Both the position numbers and the translations under genes were made by a program. 64,000 nt of DNA from an uncultured Lachnospiraceae bacterium (GTDB lineage Bacteria > Bacillota > Clostridia > Lachnospirales > Lachnospiraceae). The stretch spans positions 1-64,000 of the forward strand of contig CAKSBC010000008.1 in the NCBI GenBank assembly GCA_934438085.1. The letters are read 5' to 3'. Of the stretch, positions 41,668-49,351 are shown piece by piece (position 1 is the first letter of the stretch; every line of letters begins with the position of its first letter). The notes under the pieces were generated by a model. The model had not been told where the DNA came from. It did no database searches and worked only from the letters and a program-made list of their open reading frames with translations.

Positions 41668-44253
41668 ATGAACATACAGAAATTTACACAAAAATCAGTT
41701 GAGGCAGTAAACGGCTGCGAGAAGTTAGGTCTTGAGTACGGCAACCAGCAGATTGAGGCCGCACACCTTGTATACAGCCTTGTTACGGTTGAAGACAGCC
41801 TTATTGCAAAGCTTCTTCAGAAAATGGGAGTAAATCTTGAAAGCTTCAAGAAGGATCTCACAGATGTTATAGCCGGATTTCCAAAGGTAAGCGGTTCAAG
41901 CGGCAATATGTATTTCTCTGCAAATGCCAACAAAGCACTTACATCGGCAGAGGATAAGGCAAAGGCTATGGGAGACGAATATGTCTCTGTAGAGCATATA
42001 TTCATTGCAGTATTAGATGTAAACGACAGAGATGTTAATAAGGTATTTGCAAGATATAACATTACCAAGGACAACTTCTTAAAGGTGCTTTCAGAGGTGA
42101 GAGGCAATCAGAAGGTTGTTTCGGATAATCCTGAAGCTACCTATGATACACTTAATAAGTATGGCTATGATCTTGTGGAAAGAGCTCGTCAGCAGAAGCT
42201 TGATCCGGTCATAGGACGTGATGAAGAGATAAGAAATGTCATCAGGATACTTAGCCGTAAGACGAAGAACAATCCTGTTCTTATCGGTGAACCTGGTGTA
42301 GGTAAGACAGCTGTTGTTGAGGGACTTGCTCAGCGTATCGTAAATGAAGATGTACCTGACAGTCTTAAAAACAAAAAGGTCTTTGCACTTGATATGGGCT
42401 CACTCGTAGCCGGTGCAAAGTACAGAGGCGAATTTGAGGAAAGACTCAAGGCTGTGCTTAAGGAGGTATCAGAATCCGACGGAGAGATAATTCTGTTCAT
42501 CGATGAGATACATACTATCGTAGGTGCGGGAAAGACCGAGGGCTCGATGGATGCCGGCAATATGTTAAAGCCTATGCTGGCAAGAGGTGAGCTTCACTGT
42601 ATCGGTGCCACAACACTTGATGAGTACAGATATATCGAAAAGGATCCGGCACTTGAGCGTCGTTTCCAGCCTGTTACGGTCGATGAGCCTTCGGTAGAGG
42701 ATACTATATCCATACTTAGGGGACTTAAGAATCGTTATGAGGTCTTCCACGGAGTTAAGATAACAGATGCAGCTTTGGTACAGGCAGCAGTTCTTTCACA
42801 CAGATACATTACAGACAGGTTCCTTCCTGATAAGGCTATAGACCTTGTAGATGAGGCCTGTGCAATGATAAAGACTGAGATGAATCAGCTTCCTGCAGAG
42901 CTTGATGAGCAGCAGAGACGTATCACACAGCTTGAGATAGAGGTTTCGGCACTCAAAAAGGAAACCGATGAAATATCAAAGAAGAGACTTGAAGAGCTTA
43001 AGAAAGAACTCGCCGAGCTTAAGGACAGCTTCGATGCCAAGAAGGCAAAATGGCAGTACGAGAAGCAGGGTGCAGACAGACTTTCATCTATCCGTGAGGA
43101 GATAGAAAAGCTTAAGGATGAGGCAGAGATACTTCAGCGTAAGGGCTCATATGAGGAAGCCGGAGTTATTATCTACGGTAAGCTCCCGGAGCTTAAAAAG
43201 CAGTTGGAGGCAGAGGAAGAAAAGACAGGCAAGGAAGGCAGAGATCTTGTTCACGAAAGTGTTACAGAGGATGAGATATCCAAGATCGTTTCAAAGTGGA
43301 CAGGTATTCCTGTATCTAAGCTTTCTGAGACAGAGCGTTCTAAGGTGCTTAATCTTCCGGAACAGCTGCATAAGAGAGTTATCGGACAGAATGAGGCTGT
43401 CGAAAAGGTTTCGGATGCCATCATTCGTTCTAAGGCAGGCATAAAGGATCCTTCAAAGCCTATTGGCTCATTCTTATTCATGGGACCTACAGGTGTAGGT
43501 AAAACAGAGCTTGCAAAGACTCTTGCAGAAAGCCTGTTTGATGATGAGAATAACATGATCCGTATCGATATGTCTGAGTATATGGAGAAGCATTCTGTCA
43601 GCCGTCTCATAGGAGCGCCTCCGGGATATGTCGGCTATGAGGAAGGCGGTCAGCTTACAGAGGCAGTCCGCAGAAAACCTTATTCTGTAATACTTTTTGA
43701 TGAGATAGAAAAGGCTCATCCGGATGTATTCAACGTACTTCTTCAGGTTCTTGATGACGGACGTGTTACAGATTCTAAGGGTAAGACTGTAGACTTTAAG
43801 AATACTGTTATTATACTTACCTCAAACCTCGGTTCCGAATACCTCTTAAACGGTATTGACGATCAGGGAGAGATCACTCTTGAGGCAAGGGATAATGTTG
43901 ATAAGCTTCTTAAGGCAAGCTTCAGACCTGAGTTCCTCAATCGTCTGGATGAGATCATACTCTTTAAGCCTCTGCACAAGAACGATATCGCTAAGATCAT
44001 CGATCTTTCAATTGCAGACATTAACCGTCGTATCGGTGACAGAAATATGAAGCTTGAAATGACTGAAGCCGCAAAGGATTATTGCGTGGAAAACGGCTAT
44101 GATCCTCAGTTCGGTGCTCGTCCGCTCAAGAGATATATTCAGAAGAATGTCGAGACTATCGCAGCAAGAGCTATTCTTGAAAACAGGATAATCGAAGGCG
44201 ATACAATAGTTATTGACTTAAGAGACGGAAAGCTTACAGTCGATAAAAAGTGA
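41668..44253 (+). CDS. clpB: ATP-dependent chaperone ClpB
   Basis: An 861-residue disaggregase. N-terminal Clp repeat (MNIQKFTQKSVEAVN), first AAA+ module with GEPGVGKTAVVEGLAQRI and DEIHTIVGAGKTEG, the coiled-coil middle domain (about 400-530) that distinguishes ClpB from ClpC, and second module with GPTGVGKTELAKTLAE, LIGAPPGYVGYEEGG and the C-terminal RPLKRYIQ. I prefer ATG 41668 (9 bp after AAGGAGG) to ATG 41662. CIRCE control and the lack of a McsB/ctsR operon fit a ClpB-type heat-shock chaperone working with DnaK. Confidence 0.95.
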   Translation: MNIQKFTQKSVEAVNGCEKLGLEYGNQQIEAAHLVYSLVTVEDSLIAKLLQKMGVNLESFKKDLTDVIAGFPKVSGSSGNMYFSANANKALTSAEDKAKAMGDEYVSVEHIFIAVLDVNDRDVNKVFARYNITKDNFLKVLSEVRGNQKVVSDNPEATYDTLNKYGYDLVERARQQKLDPVIGRDEEIRNVIRILSRKTKNNPVLIGEPGVGKTAVVEGLAQRIVNEDVPDSLKNKKVFALDMGSLVAGAKYRGEFEERLKAVLKEVSESDGEIILFIDEIHTIVGAGKTEGSMDAGNMLKPMLARGELHCIGATTLDEYRYIEKDPALERRFQPVTVDEPSVEDTISILRGLKNRYEVFHGVKITDAALVQAAVLSHRYITDRFLPDKAIDLVDEACAMIKTEMNQLPAELDEQQRRITQLEIEVSALKKETDEISKKRLEELKKELAELKDSFDAKKAKWQYEKQGADRLSSIREEIEKLKDEAEILQRKGSYEEAGVIIYGKLPELKKQLEAEEEKTGKEGRDLVHESVTEDEISKIVSKWTGIPVSKLSETERSKVLNLPEQLHKRVIGQNEAVEKVSDAIIRSKAGIKDPSKPIGSFLFMGPTGVGKTELAKTLAESLFDDENNMIRIDMSEYMEKHSVSRLIGAPPGYVGYEEGGQLTEAVRRKPYSVILFDEIEKAHPDVFNVLLQVLDDGRVTDSKGKTVDFKNTVIILTSNLGSEYLLNGIDDQGEITLEARDNVDKLLKASFRPEFLNRLDEIILFKPLHKNDIAKIIDLSIADINRRIGDRNMKLEMTEAAKDYCVENGYDPQFGARPLKRYIQKNVETIAARAILENRIIEGDTIVIDLRDGKLTVDKK

Positions 44254-44292
44254 TAATATTAATAAATCCTCTTTTTAACGGATAATGATATG

Positions 44293-44339
44293 CCCCCAAG
44301 TAGGATACGAAATAATGAAACCTGCTTGGGGGTATTTTT
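44293..44339 (+). terminator. Terminator after clpB
   Basis: CCCCCAAGtAGG (44293-44304) pairs with CCTgCTTGGGGG (44321-44332), followed by TATTTTT. Confidence 0.88.
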
Positions 44340-44469
44340 GTGCGTGGAAAAAGCTGTGCACATAAAATAGAGCAGCCCACCATAATAGCTCCGTATTGCA
44401 AATAATCGATAAAAATTTATAATACAATTGTTGCGATTGAATTTTGCATGAATAAAAATGGGGAAAATT

Positions 44470-45789
44470 ATGGATAATGCCAAGATAAGCAAATTGAAGC
44501 ACGATACGCTCCATGAGATAAAGCATCTTATCATTAAGATGAAGAGCTGTATATGCTGGATTCTGCTGTCGTGCGGAGTAGGTCTTTTTGTCGGTGCATA
44601 CAGCACTGCCTTTGCAGCTGTGCTTAAAAAATCCAACGCATTCAGAGATTCTCATCCGTGGATACTTTTTCTTCTTCCTGCAGCGGGTCTTATCATAGTT
44701 TTTCTCTATCGTATCTGTAAGGTATATAAGGATAGGGGAACAAATCTTGTCATAGGATCGATCAATGCCGGTTCTGAAGTTCCGGGAACAATGTCGGTGC
44801 TTATATTTATATCGACTATACTCACACATCTTTGCGGAGGTTCTGCAGGACGAGAGGGTGCGGCACTGCAGATGGGCGGAAGTCTCGGCAATGTTATTGC
44901 CCGCAGACTTCATATGGGTGAGCGCTCTGCAAAAATACTTATTATGTGCGGTATGAGCGCAGCATTCGCAGCGGTGTTCGGAACTCCTATGGCAGCAGCG
45001 ATATTCTCAATGGAGGTAATAAGCGTAGGAATCATACATTATTCTGCACTTGTTCCTTGTGTATTCGCATCACTTGTTGCCTCGCGCTTCGCCGTGGAAA
45101 TGGGAATAAACCCGGAAGCATTTGAAATAATCGGCATACCGGCGTTCAATATCATCGGAAGCATTAAAATATTTTTGCTTGCACTTTGCTGTGCTGCAAT
45201 AAGCACACTTTTTGTAGAGGCACTGCACAGCACGGGAAAGCTGTATGCAAGATTTATAAAGAATCCTTACATTAAAGTCGTTGTCGGCGGTATTATAATC
45301 ATTATTTTGACGCTTATTGTAGGAAACAGAGATTATAACGGAGCGGGAGTAGGCCTTATAGAAAGAGCCATACATGAAGGTGAGGTCAGACCATGGGATT
45401 TTCTTATGAAAATGCTGTTTACCGCAATCACTCTGCAGGCAGGTTTTAAAGGCGGCGAGATCGTACCTTCATTTTGTATAGGCGCCTGCTTTGGCTGCTT
45501 TTTCGGAGAACTCTCAGGAATAAGCCCTTCATTTTGCGCAGCAATAGGAATGGCGGCGGTTTTCTGCGGAGTTACAAACTGTCCGATAACCACATTGCTC
45601 ATAAGCTTTGAGCTCTTTGGCTTTGAGGGAATTCCTTACTTTATGATAGCCATAGCCATAAGCTATCTGCTTTCGGGCTACAAGGGACTTTACAGTGATC
45701 AGATCATTGTCTATTCAAAGTACAGACCGAGATTCATAAACAGACATGTCGGAGACGACAGCGAGGATGATCTTGTGGACGATTATTGA
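44470..45789 (+). CDS. CLC-family chloride/fluoride transporter
   Basis: A 439-residue membrane protein of the CLC family, 10-12 helices. The gating-glutamate loop is GGSAGREGAALQMGGSLG, then GMSAAFAAVFGTPMAAAIFS, and the third loop GGEIVPSFCIGACFG. GREG(A)xxQ in place of GKEGPxxH resembles the fluoride-exporting CLC-F branch rather than EriC chloride transporters, but no fluoride riboswitch lies upstream; the ion is thus uncertain. ATG 44470 with GGGGAAAATT is preferred to ATG 44458, which has no ribosome binding site. Confidence 0.86.
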   Translation: MDNAKISKLKHDTLHEIKHLIIKMKSCICWILLSCGVGLFVGAYSTAFAAVLKKSNAFRDSHPWILFLLPAAGLIIVFLYRICKVYKDRGTNLVIGSINAGSEVPGTMSVLIFISTILTHLCGGSAGREGAALQMGGSLGNVIARRLHMGERSAKILIMCGMSAAFAAVFGTPMAAAIFSMEVISVGIIHYSALVPCVFASLVASRFAVEMGINPEAFEIIGIPAFNIIGSIKIFLLALCCAAISTLFVEALHSTGKLYARFIKNPYIKVVVGGIIIIILTLIVGNRDYNGAGVGLIERAIHEGEVRPWDFLMKMLFTAITLQAGFKGGEIVPSFCIGACFGCFFGELSGISPSFCAAIGMAAVFCGVTNCPITTLLISFELFGFEGIPYFMIAIAISYLLSGYKGLYSDQIIVYSKYRPRFINRHVGDDSEDDLVDDY

Positions 45790-45801
45790 TGTAAAGACTA
45801 T

Positions 45802-45834
45802 GCTTTTCATAATCGTTTCAGCATGAATTTTTTG
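45802..45834 (+). terminator. Weak terminator after the CLC gene
   Basis: TATGCT pairs with AGCATG-like sequence across a 16-nt loop, followed by AATTTTTTG. Confidence 0.4.
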
Positions 45835-46029
45835 TATAAAGTAAAAACTTAAGTTTTGCACTTTGAGATTGAAGTTATCATAATAAATGATAAAATATTA
45901 ACTATGTGTAAATTAATGTACAAAATATTTTGTTTATCGAAGGATAATATTGGAAATATTTATATATTTATAAAATAAAGCAGTCTATAATATTTCTGCA
46001 AATGCAGAGGCATTTTAAGGAGAATGAAA

Positions 46030-46359
46030 ATGAAACTGAATTTTGACAGCATTGAAGAAAAAAAGCTTGAGAATTTTAAGGGCGGCGAGAAGCATATCAT
46101 GTCACGCATGTTCTCAGATGATCTTGTAAAGATCATGAGAAACAGAGTTGAAAAGGGCGCTTCTATAGGTTATCACACACATGATACAAGCTGCGAGCTG
46201 ATATATGTATTAAAGGGAACAGCTACTGTTAATTATGAAGGTGAGACAGAGCTGATCCATGAGGGTGAGGCTACATATTGCCCTAAGGGACATAGTCACA
46301 GCCTTACAAATGAGCAGGATGAGATTTTAGAGTTTTTAGCTATAGTACCTGAGCAGTAA
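46030..46359 (+). CDS. Small cupin-domain protein
   Basis: A 109-residue single cupin. Metal-binding type residues are in YHTHDTSCELIYVLKG (His-x-His ... Glu) and the second block CPKGHSHSLTNEQD, so a divalent-metal site is likely. ATG 46030, 7 bp after AAGGAG, is better placed than ATG 46024. Function unknown; many such proteins are small isomerases, dioxygenases or sensors. No neighbour explains it. Confidence 0.82.
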   Translation: MKLNFDSIEEKKLENFKGGEKHIMSRMFSDDLVKIMRNRVEKGASIGYHTHDTSCELIYVLKGTATVNYEGETELIHEGEATYCPKGHSHSLTNEQDEILEFLAIVPEQ

Positions 46360-46463
46360 AATGCTTCTGCCGGCGCCTAAGCCGATAGCGGTAATTGGTG
46401 AGAAAACGAGACTCGACGGTTCAGACCGTAATTATCAAAGAGCAGATCGGGAAAAGTTTTTTT

Positions 46464-47351
46464 ATGGATTATGTAATATTTACAGATGCCACGTGCGATA
46501 TGGATAAATCACTCATAACGGACGGCGGCATTCAAATCATCCCTATGGGATGTATTATAGGGGACGAGTCATTCATGTGGGACGGCCTGCATGATGACAG
46601 AGCGGGACTGCACAGCTTTTTTGATAAGCTGAGGAATGAAAAAACGTCGACAAGCACCAGTCAGGTCCCTCCTAATATATATTATGATACATTTGAGCCT
46701 TATATAAAGGAAGGCAAGGGTATACTTTATATATCGATATCTTCGGGAGTCAGCGGGACCTATGCCTCTGCGATTTCAGGAATTAACATGCTTAAGGAGG
46801 ACTATGATGATGTACATGCAGAAGTCATAGATTCTCTCTGCGCGTCCTTTGGGGAAGGGATGCTTATAGGCTCTGCGGCAGAAAATAAAGAAAAAGGCAT
46901 GAGCCTTGAGGAAAATGCCGCATGGCTCAGAGAGCATGTCATGAATGTTAGATGCTGGGTAAAGCTTGATGATCTTATGTTTTTAAGCAGAGGAGGAAGA
47001 CTTTCCTCTGCAAGCGCTATCGTTGGCACGGCGCTCAATATTAAGCCTATAATGTTTTTTGATGCTGAAGGCAAAGCAGCCATGGCATCAAAAAAACGCA
47101 GCGTAAAAATGGCGTTTAACGATATAATTGCACATTTTGAAAGTACATTTGATCCTGAATTAGGTAATACTGTTTACGTTGTTGATACCGACAATGAAAA
47201 GGAAGCTGCAGAGCTTTATAACGTGCTTTGCGAAAAGCATCCTGAGCTTGACATAAAAAGGGGTGAGATCAACCCGATAGTAGGATCTCTTTTGGGTCCT
47301 GATGTCGCAGGAATAGTTCATTACGGAACAAGAAAGGACAGTACAAAATAA
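46464..47351 (+). CDS. DegV-family fatty-acid-binding protein
   Basis: A 295-residue protein starting like other DegV members (DYVIFTDATCDMDKSLI). The lipid-head block is TSTSQVPPNIYYDTF and YISISSGVSGTYASA; the second domain has LMFLSRGGRLSSASAIVGT. DegV proteins (FakB) bind fatty acids for the FakA kinase, which is not seen here. The frame reaches back to GTG 46395 but ATG 46464 gives the canonical N-terminus, though with a poor ribosome binding site. Confidence 0.88.
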   Translation: MDYVIFTDATCDMDKSLITDGGIQIIPMGCIIGDESFMWDGLHDDRAGLHSFFDKLRNEKTSTSTSQVPPNIYYDTFEPYIKEGKGILYISISSGVSGTYASAISGINMLKEDYDDVHAEVIDSLCASFGEGMLIGSAAENKEKGMSLEENAAWLREHVMNVRCWVKLDDLMFLSRGGRLSSASAIVGTALNIKPIMFFDAEGKAAMASKKRSVKMAFNDIIAHFESTFDPELGNTVYVVDTDNEKEAAELYNVLCEKHPELDIKRGEINPIVGSLLGPDVAGIVHYGTRKDSTK

Positions 47352-47362
47352 AATCCAGACAG

Positions 47363-47391
47363 AGTCCGCAAGTTTATACTGCGGACTTTGC
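47363..47391 (+). terminator. Terminator after the DegV gene
   Basis: AGTCCGCA (47363-47370) pairs with TGCGGACT (47380-47387), then TTG. Modest T-run. An ACCCGG/CCGGGT repeat (47409/47436) follows in the leader of the ATP synthase operon. Confidence 0.6.
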
Positions 47392-47527
47392 TGAGCTTGA
47401 TATGTTTAACCCGGAAGTTCAATTGGCATCTATAACCGGGTCTTACATATATTTCGGGAGATTAGGCCTGAATTGGGGAGCCTGGCAGAATTTTCTGAGC
47501 ATCGAAAAATCTGAAAGGAGAAACGAA

Positions 47528-47671
47528 ATGAAACAAGATTGTGTATTTTGTTTACCAAGAGCAAAAATGCAGCTGACAGCTCTCGGGCAATGCTTGAGGA
47601 AGCCGCGAATGTCTCTGGTAACAAATACGGAGACAGTGGCAACGGCCGAGGAGGTTCTGAAAATAAGATGA
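47528..47671 (+). CDS. Small ORF (47 residues) translationally coupled to atpB
   Basis: It starts at ATG 47528, 6-7 bp after AAAGGAG, and its TGA overlaps the atpB ATG (ATGA), the arrangement of a coupled leader gene. The product (MKQDCVFCLPRAKMQLTALG onward) has no membrane helix and resembles no known AtpI/AtpZ. A competing reading is that atpB itself is longer: its frame is open back to 47539 (TTG), giving a hydrophilic extension. I keep the small ORF as a possibility only. Confidence 0.35.
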   Translation: MKQDCVFCLPRAKMQLTALGQCLRKPRMSLVTNTETVATAEEVLKIR

Positions 47672-48480
47672 ACATGTTCGTGAAGGAACACAAGAAGGCA
47701 GTAACTGTATGGATCGGTCTTATGATCATCTTTCTTATTGCATCGTTCTTAACAGGATCTGCAGGCGGACACGAGAGTCTCAGAAATGCAATGCGTGACG
47801 CCGTACTGCATGAGGAAAACAGAATATCTTTATTTGGCATTATGAATGTCAACCCGTCAGTTATATCAGCTTATATCGTAACTGCGGTGATGCTTATAGC
47901 GGCAGCCATTATAAGGATTTTTGTTATTCCGAAATTCACCATCGTTCCTGGGAAGACACAGATAGTTATAGAAACTATGGTGGATTACTTCCGCGGACTT
48001 GCTGAAAAGAGCAGTCCTCACAGAAACAAAGTTCTCGGAGCTTATGTTTTTGCGGCGGGAGTATATATTTGTATCAGTACATTGTTTGAGCTTTTTGGTT
48101 TTCAGGCAGTGTGCACAAACGGAACGTCTATAGCACTTCCGGCACCTTTCTCCGATATTAACGGAGCTATCGCAATGGGTGTGATGTCATACTTCTTTAT
48201 TATGTCAGGCGGCATAGCCGGAAACGGTCTTAAGGGGGTTGGTCTGACACTTAAGGAGATATCACTTCTCCTTTCATTAAGCTTCCGACTCTTCGGAGCG
48301 CTTTTGAGCGGACTGCTTGTTACGGAGCTTGTATATCACACTATTTATCTCAGCATAGTTTTTCCGGTACTTGTAGGAATTATGTTCACACTTATGCATG
48401 CATTGATCCAGGCATACGTTCTGACAATGCTTGTTTCTATATTCTATGGTGAGGTTTCCGAACCGCCGGTTGCAAAGTAA
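47668..48480 (+). CDS. atpB: ATP synthase F0 subunit a
   Basis: A 270-residue membrane subunit forming the ion half-channels next to the c ring. LTLKEISLLLSLSFRLFGAL holds the essential arginine (SFRLFG) and HALIQAYVLTMLVSIF is the conserved last helix. ATG 47668 overlaps the preceding small ORF; ATG 47674 is also possible. First structural gene of the operon B-E-F-A-G-D-C; no atpI lies before it. Confidence 0.93.
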   Translation: MNMFVKEHKKAVTVWIGLMIIFLIASFLTGSAGGHESLRNAMRDAVLHEENRISLFGIMNVNPSVISAYIVTAVMLIAAAIIRIFVIPKFTIVPGKTQIVIETMVDYFRGLAEKSSPHRNKVLGAYVFAAGVYICISTLFELFGFQAVCTNGTSIALPAPFSDINGAIAMGVMSYFFIMSGGIAGNGLKGVGLTLKEISLLLSLSFRLFGALLSGLLVTELVYHTIYLSIVFPVLVGIMFTLMHALIQAYVLTMLVSIFYGEVSEPPVAK

Positions 48481-48499
48481 AAGAAGGGAAATAATAACA

Positions 48500-48880
48500 A
48501 TGAAGAACTTATTCAAGAGAATAATTGCACTTACAATGACATTAATGATCGTGCTTGCAGTAGCTGCACCGGCTTTTGCAGCAAATGAGGATGCAGCAGC
48601 TGCTGACGTTCAGACAGAACAGACTGTAGAAAACACAGAAGCAGCAACAGATAACGCTATCGGTGCTAAGGGTATTGCAGCAGGTATCTGCGTAGGTCTT
48701 GCAGCAGCCGGTGGTGCTATCGGTATGGGTTTAACCTCAGCTAAATCAACAGAGAGTATCGCAAGACAGCCGGAGGCAAGCGGTGAAGTAAGAACAACTA
48801 TGATGCTTGGTCTTGTATTCATAGAGACTGCTATCATTTACGCACTTGTAGTTGCTATTCTTATCATCTTTGTACTGTAA
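48500..48880 (+). CDS. atpE: ATP synthase F0 subunit c with N-terminal signal peptide
   Basis: A 126-residue c subunit, longer than the usual 70-90. Residues 1-27 look like a cleavable signal peptide (ending APAFA|AN), then an acidic linker (28-55), then the normal helical hairpin: GIAAGICVGLAAAGGAIGMG, the loop ARQPEA at 88-93, and a second helix with the ion-binding Glu109 in FIETAIIY. Met76 stands where Na+-binding c rings have Gln32; Thr110 and Tyr114 are at the Ser66 and Tyr70 positions. AAGGG lies upstream of the ATG at a longish distance. Confidence 0.92.
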   Translation: MKNLFKRIIALTMTLMIVLAVAAPAFAANEDAAAADVQTEQTVENTEAATDNAIGAKGIAAGICVGLAAAGGAIGMGLTSAKSTESIARQPEASGEVRTTMMLGLVFIETAIIYALVVAILIIFVL

Positions 48881-48901
48881 TTTAACACGGAGGTTACATT
48901 A

Positions 48902-49351
48902 ATGTCAGGATTACCTTTAAATATAGAAATACAGCAGGTATTTCTTCATATGCTGAATTTCGTAATTCTTGCCGGTGGCCTTTACTTTCTTCTTTATAAG
49001 CCTGTTTGCTCATTCATGAACAAACGTACTGAGTATTTCGCAAACCTTGAAAACGAGGCTTTAAATAAAAAGACAGAGGCTGACAGCATGCTTACCGAAT
49101 ATCAGGATAAGATCAAGGCTGTTGAAGAGGAGTCAAAAGCAATCAAAGCTAAGGCATCTCATGATGCTGATGAAATCATCAGACGTTCAAGAGAAGAAGC
49201 AGAGGAGCAGGGCCATAAAATCATAATGGATGCTCAGGCAGAGGCCGAAAAGACAAAGGACAAGATAATAAAGGGCGCAGAGCGCGATATCATTAAGCTT
49301 GTACTTGCAGCAGAAAAGAAACTTCATCATTATTCGGAGGATGAGAAATGA
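48902..49351 (+). CDS. atpF: ATP synthase F0 subunit b
   Basis: A 149-residue peripheral-stalk subunit: one N-terminal membrane helix (VFLHMLNFVILAGGLYFLLY) and a long charged coiled coil. It ends 4 bp into the start of atpA (ATGA-type overlap), leaving no room for atpH (delta). It is not a b-delta fusion: after the coiled coil only ten or so residues remain. Confidence 0.92.
   Translation: MSGLPLNIEIQQVFLHMLNFVILAGGLYFLLYKPVCSFMNKRTEYFANLENEALNKKTEADSMLTEYQDKIKAVEEESKAIKAKASHDADEIIRRSREEAEEQGHKIIMDAQAEAEKTKDKIIKGAERDIIKLVLAAEKKLHHYSEDEK

Noticed and set aside
44340..44469. Fluoride riboswitch before the CLC gene
   Set aside because: Conserved crcB-motif sequences are absent.
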